A stretch of 64,000 bases of DNA, taken from positions 2,418,001 to 2,482,000 of the forward strand of contig NC_079245.1 in assembly GCF_028009165.1 (NCBI RefSeq), given 5' to 3'. Positions 44,301 to 56,194 of the stretch are shown here, piece after piece (within the stretch, counting starts at the first letter, position 1; each line of letters opens with the position of its first letter). Source of the stretch: Akanthomyces muscarius (Eukaryota > Ascomycota > Sordariomycetes > Hypocreales > Cordycipitaceae). A model generated the notes under the pieces. The model was not told the origin of the DNA. It saw only the letters and a program-made list of their open reading frames with translations, and did not search any database. The position numbers and the translations under genes are program-made.

Positions 44301-44872
44301 GTTGTCAGCGCTCTTACTTGAAGAAGCCAGATGACATGTCTACGCCGCTGTGAGGGTTTCCGTTTCGCTAATTCGCAGCGACTTGCTTGAAAATGGCGTG
44401 AATTAGTGCTGCAAACTTGTGCCTCGCATTGGCCGCCAAAAACAACCGAAACGACTCCCAAACCCCAGCTGCGACGGTGCCGTGATTCAGTTGGCAGTGC
44501 CTGCCAAGCTGGCTGTAAACGCACGGCGCCAGACGTGCTGCAACGGGCTTTCCATTCTCGCTTGCCACTGAGCAGAAAGCCACGTGCGAGAACCCATGCT
44601 TGCAGGCATGTCCCAGCGACAGCCGAACTGGACGTGCGCCGCAACACGGCACCAGGTTGCCTCTTCGCCTCTCTTGCCGTTCAACTGTTGCCCGGTCTTG
44701 TCCGTCCAGACACACTCGGCACAACGGCCCTTTTTCTTATGTTCGCCACGCATGGTCGATGCAGCTGACGATATTATCATTCCCCGTATTTACCTGGGAA
44801 AAAATTGAAAAGTTTGATTAGAACAAGCTAGCCTGTGGCGCGCCTGTACGCTGGCCCATGACAAAATTCGGG

Positions 44873-44884
44873 CCCCCCCCCCCC
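44873..44884. repeat. Poly-C run of 12 bases
   Basis: Homopolymer C run in non-coding sequence. Confidence 0.9.
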
Positions 44885-47800
44885 AAAGGGACCAGCCATG
44901 GAAGCCTTCTAGAAACACGCTGTCCCACAAGCCATTTGTCGAGCCCAACTTACTGGTACATGGGCGGCCGGGGCAGGGCTGTTGCAACGCTGCTAGAAAG
45001 TCTAGTAGCACTTTGCAATAATGTCACTACCGAGGAGCGACACGACCAGCGACATTGTCAAAGCTTACAACACTAGCGTCAGCATGGTCCAAGTCGCTGC
45101 CCTGACTAGCGTTGGCCTCCGACGAAATGGCTAGTAGGGGTGCAATAAGATGACTGAAAACTTGGCAGTGAGGTCAGTTACAGAAACAGTGAGCGTCGAG
45201 TACGTGGCGCAGCGTCGGCGAAGAGCATTGAGAGTCTGCGCCCAGACGTGTGATGTTGACAGACTTGCTCTCCCTTTCGACCACAAGCGAAGAGCAACAA
45301 TTAAGTACATTAGCTATCGCATCTTTCTCTCGACCAAAAAAATGGCAAGCTCGCCACCAACCTTCAGCGAGCGGGTACAAAAGCCCAGTGGATACGACTG
45401 CCAATGTCCAAGTTGCCCGTTCCTGGTTTAAGCCGCTTCGGGCAAGACTTCCCCAGCTCCAAATTGCACTTGAAACACTGGTCTCTGGGCCCCTTCTCGG
45501 CTGTCTGATACCGACGCAGTGGTCAAGCGAGGTTGGTTACGAGTCAAACAAAATGTGCCACTGGGGGACGTCATTGCGAAGGGCTTTTCCATACGCGAGG
45601 GCCAATTGCAGTGGCCTGATGGCTGTGTTTGAGTTCTAGCAGTAACTCGATAGGCCCTGATCTGCCAGACATTGTTCATTTCGACCCGTTGGTTTGCGCA
45701 GCAGCCAGCCAGCCAGCCCCCCAGACGGCAACGCTCTGACTTTACTGGTACGGCCCTTCCCGGCCACGGTCCGCGCCACATGTGAACGGCCTCGGCAAAA
45801 ATTAAACGGCGTCACAGAGTACATAGAAGAAGCTTTCTCCGATCCAAAGACATGTCGCCTGATTTCTCGTCTCGGTTTGCTCTGCCGTGGCGGAGTCACC
45901 TGCGATTATGATGTTCGTACCAGTGCTCCGTAAAGTCGTCCAGACAGCAACGGCAAGGACGTGACGGTCGCGATTCTCCAAGGCAGCCTTTCTGCACCCT
46001 GCAATAATGGCATTTCAATAGAATCGCATGGTGTGCACGCCACTCTGCGCAGAGACGCAGTGCGTGGCATGCTGCGTCTATACTTGACTCATGGCAGCTC
46101 CTGTGCAACCGCCGTGGCTGCCGTGCTGATTTCAAGGGATTGGTCCTGACTCGGTAGTCATGCCAAAAAAAAAAAGAAGCATCGCCAGTCCTTGAGAATT
46201 TCGACACGGCTATACCGGCAGCCCCAGCTTCATACTTGAACAAACAGTCCTGTGCCACGGCAGGGGCAGTACAAGTGCGATCTGTGCCACTTTACAGAAT
46301 AGTCAACTTAACGATGCCGAAGAAAAGAATCCCTGGCTTCTCGTAAAAGTGGATTAATAGCAGCAACGAGAGCATTCTGGCCAACAAGTTTGTTGAAGCT
46401 TGTTGATTGGGAAGCACAGCAGGGCAAGCCAGTTAACCTGTCAAATGTTTTCGCTTCGCCGCAGGAGCCAAAGATCACGTTGGTTGGGCATTGATAGTTG
46501 CACTGGTTCATTTCAGCGCAGGTTTCGTCCCACTTGTTGCCTCGATTGTCTACCGTTGCCGCAGTTTTTGCTTTTTACCCTTTTTTCGCTTTGAACCAGG
46601 AATCCCAGCTGCCATCGCTGTGATCACTTTACACGTTGACACGTCAGATCATTCCAAGTCAACCATCCCATCCAGGTGGTCAGCCAACAGAATTTCTTCT
46701 GCGCAGCGCCGCCGCTCACCCCAGACAGTCGCCGACGTGTCTTATTAAACAATGGGCGTGCAGAACCATCCAACGCGACTACACGAGGGCCATTTCCCAG
46801 GCCCGCGGAAGCCAGCCGCCTATCCACTAGGCCCGTACCCCAGGCCGCCGCAATTTAACAAGAGAAAAATTTTCCTCCCAGTGCCATGGGCCGACGTCTC
46901 TACCCAGGCAGGGGGGGTGTCTGGCTTTTCTTTTCCCTCTCAGCATACACCTCGTCCCTGCAGCGAACCACCGGTCTGGTGGCGCTGCTCCTGCAAGGTA
47001 CCCAGAACCAAAAAGCCGGGGTGCAGGAAGAAGGCTGGTTTTTCTTCTGGAAAAAGGGGAGTCCTTCCATGCTAGGCTAGGTTTGTCCCACCGGCGCGGG
47101 TTTGTTGGCCATCTTTACAGCAAGGATATTCGAGTTCGCAGGACCACTCCGGGAGTTGGTAATGCAGCTTGTTACCAGTACTAGTGTCCAGGCGAGACCG
47201 AGGCGCGCAGGTACCGGGTGCCGCAGTCTTTTTTCTTAAGCAAGGTTCACATACGAGTGGCAAACCTACTAAATAAGGAAGGTTGTCTGAACATGAAGCA
47301 AAAGTGCCGGCCATGGCAACGTTTGCTTTTCTTGAGCCATCCCCGGGTCTGACTCCCGCAGGCCGCGCGATAGGGTGTCAAGGTGTTTGCCAACAACGTA
47401 ACGTTTATGCTGCGGACTGCGCCTCCATGTCAACAGATTATCTCTTCCTGGTGACACGGAAAATGCCCTGGTCGACTGTCATACAGTGGGGATCTTATTT
47501 TCAGGGACCGCCTTCGCGGCCTCCCCGGGCCGTTGGTCGCTGCGGATACCTGCTATCAGCGATTACAATAACTAGACGCTGTTGTTGTAGGGAGAGGCGA
47601 AATTTCGCAAAGCCATCTAGACAAGGCTTTGGCCTGACACGCTTTGATGCTGCGATGGCGCATCGCCCAATCGTCGTTGCCGCCGTGTTCAGACGTCAGC
47701 CAGTGTGATGTTTCTCGGCACGTCAATACGAGCAGGTATACAGGCGGGATCACAGACGCTACGCTGGCCAATAACCGGCACCATCCTCGGTTAATTATTG

Positions 47801-48289
47801 CCTCGCTAGGTTCGTGAGATGGTGCCGTGATTGTTTAAGCTTCGCTCAGCAGGTACAGGCCCAGTCACCGGCAAGACCAATGACTCGTAGCTACTAACCA
47901 GTCTGCGATTATTAGACTGTCCGAGACTAAAGGCGGGATTACTTGCACATGGGCCGTTCAGGTTACTTTCTCTCGTGTAATTCATTTTCTCAGTGTCGCT
48001 GTGGTGATCCGATCCGCTGGCCATGTTGTCTCCCGGGTAGGTGTCAGTCATCACGCCTCTAGGCACATTTCAATGGCTACGAATGAGGGAGGCAGCCAAT
48101 AAGCTGGGGATATGTCGATAATCGCATGTGTGAGCCTATGAATTTTGATATCTTGTGATTAAAATTATAATAGCAGGTCTGCTATTTGCATGTTACACAG
48201 CTGGCACTGTCGCGACACCATTCGCACTGAAACTAGCACCGCACGCAGTTCGCGTCTAATGCTGGCATTCTAAACGCAGTGCCACTCTG

Positions 48290-48311
48290 AAAAAAAAAAA
48301 AAAAAAAAAAA
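48290..48311 (+). repeat. Poly-A run of 22 bases
   Basis: The longest homopolymer in the window, about 370 bp before the ARPC5 start. It could be a nucleosome-free poly(dA:dT) promoter element or the scar of a retroposed tail; no target-site duplication was recognised. Confidence 0.9.
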
Positions 48312-48683
48312 TTGCACAAAATAAGGAGAATTAAGTAAAGAAATAGAAACCTTCAATTATTTCGTCAAATTCGACACTGTAGCCTCCAAGTACTGCGCAT
48401 ATCAGTCAGTCTGCTCGCTACAGCCCCACCGCGAGCAGCGCGCCAGCCACTCAGCCCCAGTTGCCAGCAAGAACCCCGCCAAACTGGTGACGCAGCCGGG
48501 CTGAGCTTCATCACAACTTCCGCTGCCACCATTGTCCTCAGCACACCTGCGACTTTAGCCTTACCTCGAAACTGAACGCTACACCAATCAAGCTCGCCAC
48601 GTAGAGAGAATCATACGGCACGCCTCCTCCTCCCCGCCTCGGTCCGCCTCGATTCCCCTTCCTAAGCTTCCGCCTCCACAGCC

Positions 48684-49524
48684 ATGTCCATCATCCAGCA
48701 GCACACGAGCGCCTCGCTCAGCGACGCCTGGCGCACAATCAACATTGACGCCCTGACCGAGGACTCGAGCTACAACTTTGACACCTCGACCCTGCACCCC
48801 CCGCAGCCCGAGATCACCGAGGCCGACGTGCGCGGACTGTCCGGCCAGGTCAGGCAGCTGCTGCGCGGCGGCGATGCCGAGGGAGCTCTCCGCGGGTGCC
48901 TCGAGACGCCAGTATACAACGGAACCGACGCAGCCAAGGTAAGATGATGGAGGGTAGCGGGCGAGAAGCGATGAGCTGCCCGAGAAAGCAGCCCGAGATG
49001 CTCGTTGTGTACCAGCTTCGGCGTAGCACCGCCGCAGCCCGGACTCGGAGTTGCGGGCACTGCCCAGGAGGGTGTAAAGGCAAGACTAACCTGGTTCTCC
49101 TCGCAGGATGCCCACCTCCAAACCATTATCGAAGTGCTACAGTCCATCAAGGCCAGCGACATGACGCCGCTGCTGAAGCGCATCTACGAGTCTCCCGGCG
49201 GCAGCGATTGCCTCGACGTTCTGATGAAGTACATGTACGATAAGCCCATACCCTGCAACCCCTCGCCAAAAAAATAAAAAAAAATAATCTAACAGGAGCA
49301 AAAACCACAGCTACAAGGCAATGGCGGGATCGCATAGCGGACGCGGATCCAAAGTCACCCCCCAGCCTACCGGCGGCTTCAGCCAGGTCGGCGGCCGTCC
49401 CGGCGCGGCCAATGAGTCGGCGTCATCTGGCATGAGCGTCATGCTTAGCTGGCACGAGAAGCTCGTCGAGGTGGCCGGCCTGGGATGCATCGGCAGAACA
49501 ATGACCGACTGGCGCCGAGTATAA
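48684..49524 (+). CDS. ARC15: Arp2/3 complex subunit 5 (p16-ARC)
   Basis: Exons 48684-48938, 49107-49234 and 49311-49524 give 198 residues. ARPC5 is the small structural subunit that links the Arp2 side of the actin-branching complex and is needed at endocytic actin patches. Characteristic blocks: DAWRTINIDALTEDSSYNFD, ETPVYNG near the first intron, TIIEVLQSIKASDMTPLLKR, LDVLMKYIYKAMAG restored exactly across the second intron (AT joined to C), and the C-terminal SVMLSWHEKLVEVAGLGCI. A shadow reading through the second donor would instead stop shortly after 49260. Length is slightly above the yeast Arc15 size because of a Gly/Ser-rich insert after residue 130. Convergent with the methyltransferase gene, 194 bp apart. 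Confidence 0.95.
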
Positions 49525-49718
49525 AAGAAGTTGGAGGGTAAAGGGAAATGACGACTTTTGCAGTTTACAGAGCCTGTTTCACGCATAGAAGAAACACCAA
49601 AATCTATAGTCTATGACTTTTATTTATCAATTACCGATGTTTCATGTTTGCATCCAATATGTGGACCGGTTTCGATTTCGATTACATATATAAATACATT
49701 CGTGGCCGACTTGTGAGT

Positions 49719-50872
49719 CTACTTGTGCTCGAGGAGATCCTTCAAGTTGGTCTGGCCTGACCCTCTGGGCAGAGGCTGAGGCTGGTTCTCGCCTTCTCGC
49801 CACCCAATCATGTAGATGATTCTAAACGTCGCCGGAATGGAGCCGTCCTCGTTGCCGTGCAGCTCGCGGTAAATGGCATCGTTGGCCAGCAGGACATCGC
49901 GTCCGATGGGGCCCATCTCTCGGCCCAGGGTCGCGTTGCTCTCGCCCATGGCCTGCAGGTCCTGCATGAGGGCAAACGTATCCGGGTAGTCGACGATGAT
50001 GTCGTCGACGTCGACGGTCAGCATCTTGAAGCCCGCCTTTTGCAGCAAGCCGCCCACGTCGCGGACGTCCGCCAGCGGGGAGACGTGCGGCGAGATGCCG
50101 CCGCGACGCTCCTGGTCTGCGAGCTGCAGCGACGTGCGCAGCTCGAAGAGGCTGTCGCCCCCGAGCATCGCTCCGATGAAGGGAGAGTCGGGCTTCAGAA
50201 CGCTGTTGATCTGGGAGAGGATGCCCGGGAGATCGTTGATCCAATGCATGCTGAGCGAGCTGAGGACCAGGTCAAACGACTCGGGCTCAAAAGGCAGCGT
50301 CTCCTCGTCTTCGAGCACACGACGTGTGATGTTGAGCTTTTTGTTGAAGTCAAGACTCGAGTCGCGGTATAGAAGCGTCTCCGAGGACTCGACCGCCGTG
50401 AGCTCCGTGATGCGTGTCGAGAGGGGCGCCGACTCGGGCTTGGCGGGATCGGGGTCTGGGTTGTCGGCCGTGAGGGCGCGTGCAATGTTGCAGCTGTTTG
50501 CGCCGAGGTCGAGCACCTTGGGGAAATGCCGATTAATGTCCTGGAAGCCATGCGTCAGCACATTTCAATCGTCAAAAAGCTCCGGAGGCGTACCAGTAGT
50601 CTCTCCGCCACGCGCATGGCGACCTCGTCCTTGAGATAGTCCGCTTGGCGACCTGCTTCCACATTGGCTCCGGAGCGCTCCTTCTGTAGCCATTTCGTCC
50701 GCCGGTTGAAGACCTGGAATCGTGGCGCGGCGGATGAGGCCACGGCGTAGGGTCGACGGCCAAGCTGCTGCTGCTGCTGCTGCTGCTGCACATTGGGTGG
50801 CGCGCAGCGGTTCAGAGAGAGTCGTGGGAGCGCCCTCGACGCGCTATTCAAGCTTCGCCTGCATGCCGACAT
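49719..50872 (-). CDS. NDUFAF5-like mitochondrial methyltransferase (complex I assembly)
   Basis: Exons 50872-50594 and 50540-49719 give 366 residues. An Arg/Ser/Leu-rich N terminus without acidic residues (MSACRRSLNSASRALPRLSL) looks like a mitochondrial targeting peptide, followed by a Gln run from a CTG/CAG triplet repeat at about 50764-50788. The methyltransferase fold shows motif I VLDLGANSCNIARAL just after the intron, and DLVLSSLSMHWINDLPGIL as motif IV-like block; FNRRTKWLQKERSG and DYLKDEVAMRVAERLL are typical of the NDUFAF5 family, which modifies the NDUFS7 subunit during complex I assembly. The tail ends NLKDLLEHK. Confidence 0.9.
50764..50788 (-). repeat. CAG/CTG triplet repeat encoding polyglutamine
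   Basis: About eight tandem CAG codons (read on the minus strand) in the targeting region of the methyltransferase; length polymorphism is expected. Confidence 0.85.
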
Positions 50873-51565
50873 GACATTCTACTCTAGGAGATGGCCTGCT
50901 AGAGCTGCATGGGCGTGTAAGAATATGAGCACTGAACGCTGGTAATGCAATTATTTCTCAGTCTTGTCGAAGCTTTCTGGTATCGTGGTGGGCGAAAAGT
51001 AGCTACAGTGCATCATGCATGGCCCACCGTCGCAGCGACGGCCAGGGCAGGTACGTACCTCCGGGGCCAGGGTCGCTCGACAACGCCGCCGCCGCCACAC
51101 GGGCCAGCATCACCTCTTCGACCTCTCCCCTCGACCGCAAGTACGCAGTCTGCTGGTCCTGTCCGCCCTTCTACATTGAGCTCAGGATATACTTGCGGGC
51201 GCCGATCTAAACTTCATCCCCATCTTTACTGCGGCTCTTTTCCCCGTTGAAAGAACTCATCGCCGGCGTAGCTGGGCACCGCCTCGTGGCTAGCGGTCCA
51301 TACTCGCCCCTCTCCTAAAAGAAGCGCCTGGAGACTGAACATCTCTGCGTCCCAACGAGAGCCTGCGGTCGTGCCTCCATGCCATTACTGAAGCCCGATT
51401 ATGCCATTTCTGCCACGATATAAAGCGAAACCACGAACAGCGCACGAATACGAACAGACCTGTGACTTTTGCTGCGAGGCCCGGAAGAGCCGCTCATCTC
51501 GGAAAGGGGGCAAACACGAGACGGCTCTTTGGATCGCGCTTTCGACCAGCGCATAGACGCAGAGA
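50873..51565. promoter_or_regulatory. Bidirectional promoter between the methyltransferase and AP-2 alpha genes
   Basis: 693 bp between divergent start codons; no gene seen. Probable 5' UTRs at both ends. Confidence 0.55.
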
Positions 51566-54500
51566 ATGTCGTCCTCGGGAGGTGGCTTCTTGGGCCGCTC
51601 GAGTAGCAGCACCGCGAATATGCGCGGCCTGGTGCAATTCATTGCAGACCTACGAAATGCCCGTGCCCGCGAACTCGAAGAGAAACGAATCAACAAGGAG
51701 CTTGCCAACATCCGCCAAAAGTTCAAGGATGGAAACCTCAACGGCTACCACAAGAAGAAATACGTCTGCAAACTTCTCTACATCTACATCCTAGGCTGGG
51801 ACGTCGATTTTGGCCATCTCGAAGCTGTCAACCTCATTTCCGCTGGAAAGTACTCGGAGAAGCAGATTGGCTATCTGGCCGTTACGCTATTTCTTCATGA
51901 GAAGCACGAGCTTCTCCACCTCGTCGTCAACAGCATTCGCAAGGATCTTTTGGATAACAATGAACTCTTCAACTGCCTGGCTCTGCACGCCATCGCCAAT
52001 GTTGGAGGCCGCGAAATGGGCGAGTCTCTAAGTGGCGACGTCCACCGGCTTTTGATCGCTCCGTGGGTGACATTACAGTCCCGCTAAAATGCGCTTTGGC
52101 TAATAACTCCCTACAGTACCTCGAAATCCTTTGTCAAGAAAAAGGCAGCCCTCACACTACTGCGACTGTACCGAAAGAGCCCCGAAATCGTCAGCCCTCA
52201 GTGGGCTGATCGCCTGATACACTTGATGGATGATAGCGATCTCGGAGTTGCCCTCTCTGTCACATCGTTGGTAATGACAGTAGCGCAGGATAGCTTGGAT
52301 CTGTACAAGGGCGCATACGCCAGAGCCGCTGCTCGGCTCAAGCGCATTGTCATCGATGCCGAGTACACGGCCGATTATCTATACTACAAGGTCCCTTGTC
52401 CATGGCTTCAAGTGAAGCTCTTGAAGCTGCTTCAATATTTTTCGCCTTCAGGTTTGTTTAGCATGGTCACTATGCGGTATAATCACTAACCAGACACCAG
52501 AGGATACCCACGTGCGCAATATGCTACGAGAAGCTCTGCAAAAGATTCTGAGCCTGGCTACGGAAGGCAGCAAGAACGTGCAGCAGAACAATGCGCAAAA
52601 TGCGGTGCTGTTCGAAGCAATCAACCTCATTATTCACCTCGACTCCGAGCACGAACTTATGGACCAGATTTCATCTCGCCTGGGTCGCTTCATCCAAAGT
52701 CGCGAAACCAATGTCCGCTACCTTGGTCTCGAAGCAATGACGCATTTGGCCGCACGCACACGAACGCTATCTCCGATCAAGCAGCACCAAAACATTATTC
52801 TCGGATCTCTCAAGGACCGTGACATTAGCGTTCGGCGCAAGGGATTGGACCTTCTCTACAGCATGTGCGATTCTACAAATGCTAGGATTATCGTTGGCGA
52901 GCTGCTGCACCATCTCCAAAATGCCGACTACGCTATTCGTGAAGAGATGGTACTAAAAATTGCAATTTTGACGGAAAAGTATGCCACTGACGTTCAGTGG
53001 TACGTCGACATCTCCCTCAGACTGATTGCCATGGCTGGCGATCATGTTAGCGACGAAGTCTGGCAGCGTGTTACGCAAATCGTTACAAATAATGAAGAGC
53101 TGCAAATATATGCGGCCCAAAATGCACTGCAGCACATCAAGTCGGACCATTGCCATGAAACGCTGGTCAAGATTGGAGCCTATATCCTCGGCGAATTCGG
53201 CCATCTTATCGCAGACCAGCCGCGATGTAGCCCCATTGAGCAGTTCATGGCTCTGCAAAACAAATTGGCCTCGTGCTCGTCTAGCACTCGTGCCATGATT
53301 CTCTCGTGCTTCATCAAATTTGTCAATCTGTTTCCTGAAATCAAGCCCCAGCTGGTCCATGTTTTCCAGGCTCACAGCTACACTCTGGATTCAGAAATGC
53401 AGCAAAGAGCCTGCGAATATCTGACCCTTGCGACACTGCCTACTGATGACTTGTTGAGAACAGTTTGCGACGAGATGCCTCCGTTCCCCGAGAGAGAATC
53501 GGCTCTCTTGTCCCGACTGCACCAGAAACACGCCAATACTAGCGATAGGCGCACATGGGTAGTTGGAGGCAAGGATGCCAATGCGGATAATTCTGAACTC
53601 AGCATGGCCAAACCGGGTCTCAAGCGCTCCTTCAGCTCTGGAAATAAACTCAATGGAGCAAACGGAGGACAATCGCATGGAGCAAATGATTTGGCAGGTC
53701 TGGACATGAGCGGACCGGCAGAACCAGCCAAAGCACCGAATCTGGCTAGTGCCGCACATTTGTCGCCTGGCTGGGAGAAGGGCTTCAACCGCCTGCTACT
53801 TCGATCAGAAGGTGTGTTATACGAGGACGGCCAGCTGCAAATAGGCATCCGATCCGAATACCGCGGCCAGATGGCTTGCATTATTGCCTACTTCAAAAAC
53901 AAGAACCCTGGCGAGATTTCATCCTTTACCACTACCTTGGACTTGGACCGGAGCGAAAAGGCCAATTTGACGTGGGACGTGAAAGACTCGCCGGACAACA
54001 GCCTCGTCCATGGTGGCCAATCGCAACAGGTCATCATGTTTGAGGCGCAAAAAGCGTTCACAAAGAGCCCGACAATCCGAGTCAGCTATCTGGCTGGATC
54101 TCTGCAGGCGGTTACACTGAAGCTCCCTGTTGCCATTCACAAATTCATGGATCCTGCCGAGCTATCCGCGGAAGACTTTTTCAAGCGATGGAAGCAAATC
54201 AACGCCGGGCAAAGGGAAGCGCAGGCCATATTCGGCGTAAATGCCAAAGCCAAGAACAGAGAGATTACGGAGACGTTTGTTAGGAGATCTATAGAAGGAT
54301 TCCGGTGGCGCTTGCTTGACAGGGTTGATCCCAACCCGAAGAATATTGTCGGTGCCAGTGTGCTTCACACGACACAAGGTGGCAAGTTTGGCTGTCTCAT
54401 GAGACTGGAACCTAACTACGGAAGCCAGGTACATCTCTTGTTCTCTTGACATTTCTTATTTTGCTAACGTTTGGCCTGTAGATGATTCGACTGACAGTTC

Positions 54501-54646
54501 GTGCAACTGATGATTCGGTGCCTGCTATACTGCTCAAGCTCATGCAGGATCATTTGAGTATGGGTGTTTCTGCAGGACCTGACCTGCCAGAGCCTCCCTC
54601 AAGACAAGAAATCTCTGATGCGTTTGGAAATGTGATGGTGACGTGA
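51566..54646 (+). CDS. AP-2 adaptor complex subunit alpha (alpha-adaptin)
   Basis: Exons 51566-52062, 52117-52451, 52501-54428 and 54482-54646 give 974 residues. Alpha-adaptin is a large subunit of the AP-2 clathrin adaptor that binds PIP2 and recruits accessory proteins at the plasma membrane during endocytosis. The trunk opens with [20 protein letters not shown] and [20 protein letters not shown], then [24 protein letters not shown]-like solenoid to about residue 640; a Ser/Gly/Asn-rich hinge around 650-720; then the appendage (ear) domain with [20 protein letters not shown] and the C-terminal platform [15 protein letters not shown]. All three introns keep phase and conserved sequence. The short last exon starts with [20 protein letters not shown]. 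Confidence 0.96.
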
Positions 54647-54929
54647 TTGGGAGAGAGGGCTGGCACCAGCATCACCAGCCGCAATCACCTCAGAGGATAT
54701 CAGCGGATGGTAGGCATTTATTTGTATATGCGCATAGGAAAAATATGGCGTTTGGCGGGCTTCAATTGGTAGAACACAGAGTTGATAAAAGAATGAAGAG
54801 CGGAGCCTTTGGCGGTCGTTGACATTGTGAGAATAGGGCATGCTGCCAACAGGCATGTCATGGCTGGAACAAAATTGTGCAATCGTGACTTATTTACAAA
54901 ATTAAAAAAGTATATGCTGCTAATGATAT

Positions 54930-55799
54930 TTATACACGGATCTTGGCATCCGCTCTATCTGGTCGCTGACCAAAAATTGTGCTGCCTACTCGGACCTCGC
55001 CACTGCCCTCGGCGATGGCACCCTCAAAGTCCTCGCTCATGCCCATGCTCAGCTCCAGGCTGGCCGGCTCGACGCCCAGCGCCTCAGCGACGAGGTTCCG
55101 CTGCTCCTTGAGCGCGACAAAGTCCTCGTTCTTGGTCTCGGCCGTGGTGGCCTTGCTGCGCGCAATGGCGCCAATGGTCATGAGCCCGAGGAGCTTCAGC
55201 CCGGGACACTTGTCGACAATCTCGCGACAGAGTGCCACGGTCTCGTCGCCGGGTTGCGCGCCCGACTTGGCGTCCTCGCCCGACGTGTTGACCTGGACGT
55301 GGACGGACAGCGGCGGCACGGCTGAGTCGGAGGAGCGGAGCGTCTCGCGGGTGTTGCTGAGCAGGTTGGCCTTTTTGACCGTGTCGACGCTGGAGACGCA
55401 GAACAGGTTGGGGATCTTGGCGAGGGACTTGCAGTGGCCGGACTGGAGGCCGCCGATGAAGTGCCACTGGATGGTGCGCGGCAGCAGCTCGGCCTTTTGG
55501 GTCAGCTCCTGGGCGTAGTTTTCGCCAAAGTGCTGGTGCTGCGCGGGTGCCTGGTGGAGGGCGAGAATGTCATTGGCGGGCTTGAGCTTGGAGACGGCCA
55601 CGAGGCGGACCTAAAGGCGGGAAGTCAGTATCGGGAGACTGAGGATGTACAAGATTTTGTTTGCCGTGGGCGTTTGGGCTACACATACATTGCGGCCGGC
55701 GTTGAGTGCTGTAATGCGCTGCTGGACGGATGAGAGCTGCGACACGAGCGTGGCCGCTCTGGCGGGATCTATACGCATTTCTTCGGTATTTTCACTCAT
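54930..55799 (-). CDS. Pyridoxal phosphate homeostasis protein (YggS/PLPBP/YBL036C family)
   Basis: Exons 55799-55689 and 55610-54930 give 263 residues. The protein is a single alanine-racemase-like TIM barrel that binds PLP and buffers vitamin B6 levels; no enzyme activity is known for the family. The PLP lysine lies in LVAVSKLKP just after the intron; other family blocks are FGENYAQEL, WHFIGGLQSGHCKSL, VHVQVNTSGEDAKSG, LKLLGLMTIGA and the phosphate-binding ELSMGMSEDFEGAI and VRVGSTIFGQR. Nothing is missing. Convergent with AP-2 alpha (283 bp) and divergent from the COG-like gene. Confidence 0.95.
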
Positions 55800-56194
55800 T
55801 TCTCAATGGGACACAACAGAACCAATGGTCGAGCGGTCTGTGGTGAGTTTTATGAAGAAGCAAGTAAAAGAAGAAAAAGTATGTAAAGGGCGTATTACCA
55901 TGTCAAAATGGCCACCCGCACAGCGTGGGTCGTTGGCCTGCAGTCATCGATTTTCGGTGGCGCTGGCGTCTGTCCGCCTTCTAACAAGCTCGCCTACAGC
56001 GAGGGCCGGCTCATCATCGGCCGTGTCGACAACATCACACTGTGGCAGCATCAGGAGAACCAGCAGCGACGTGTTTGTTGCATAAGCGCCCGTCAAATTG
56101 CATACCATAAATTACAATCCAGACTTGAGCAGAATCCCGCGCCGATTTACCGCCCAGTCGCCTCCCCAAAGTCAGCGTGGAGGGGTCGTCGAGC
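55800..56194. promoter_or_regulatory. Bidirectional promoter between PLPBP and COG-like genes
   Basis: 395 bp between the two divergent start codons. A plus-strand open frame starting at 55908 enters this region but has no recognisable features and is out of frame with the COG-like gene. Confidence 0.5.

Larger units (their letters stand above)
40506..48683. other. Gene-poor region, second part
   Basis: About 8 kb with no supported ordinary gene on either strand. From 40506 to about 41450 the minus strand is pyrimidine-rich and could be a long leader/promoter of the microprotein candidate. It contains homopolymer runs at 41288-41300 (G), 44873-44884 (C) and 48290-48311 (A), an alternating GC stretch at about 41949-41962, and repeated CCAG/GCCAG-rich patches (41690-41720, 45703-45720). 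The final 300 bp are the ARPC5 promoter. No transposase, reverse transcriptase or terminal repeats were recognised. Confidence 0.5.

Noticed and set aside
44368..44821. Overlapping frames of 70-120 codons on both strands in the gene-poor block
   Set aside because: No motif, no good start context, and frames on both strands of equal quality point to chance.
54719..54835. Small minus-strand frame of 35 codons with CACAATG context between AP-2 alpha and PLPBP
   Set aside because: It lies in the shared 3' UTR of two convergent genes, with no splice signals or peptide pattern to support it.
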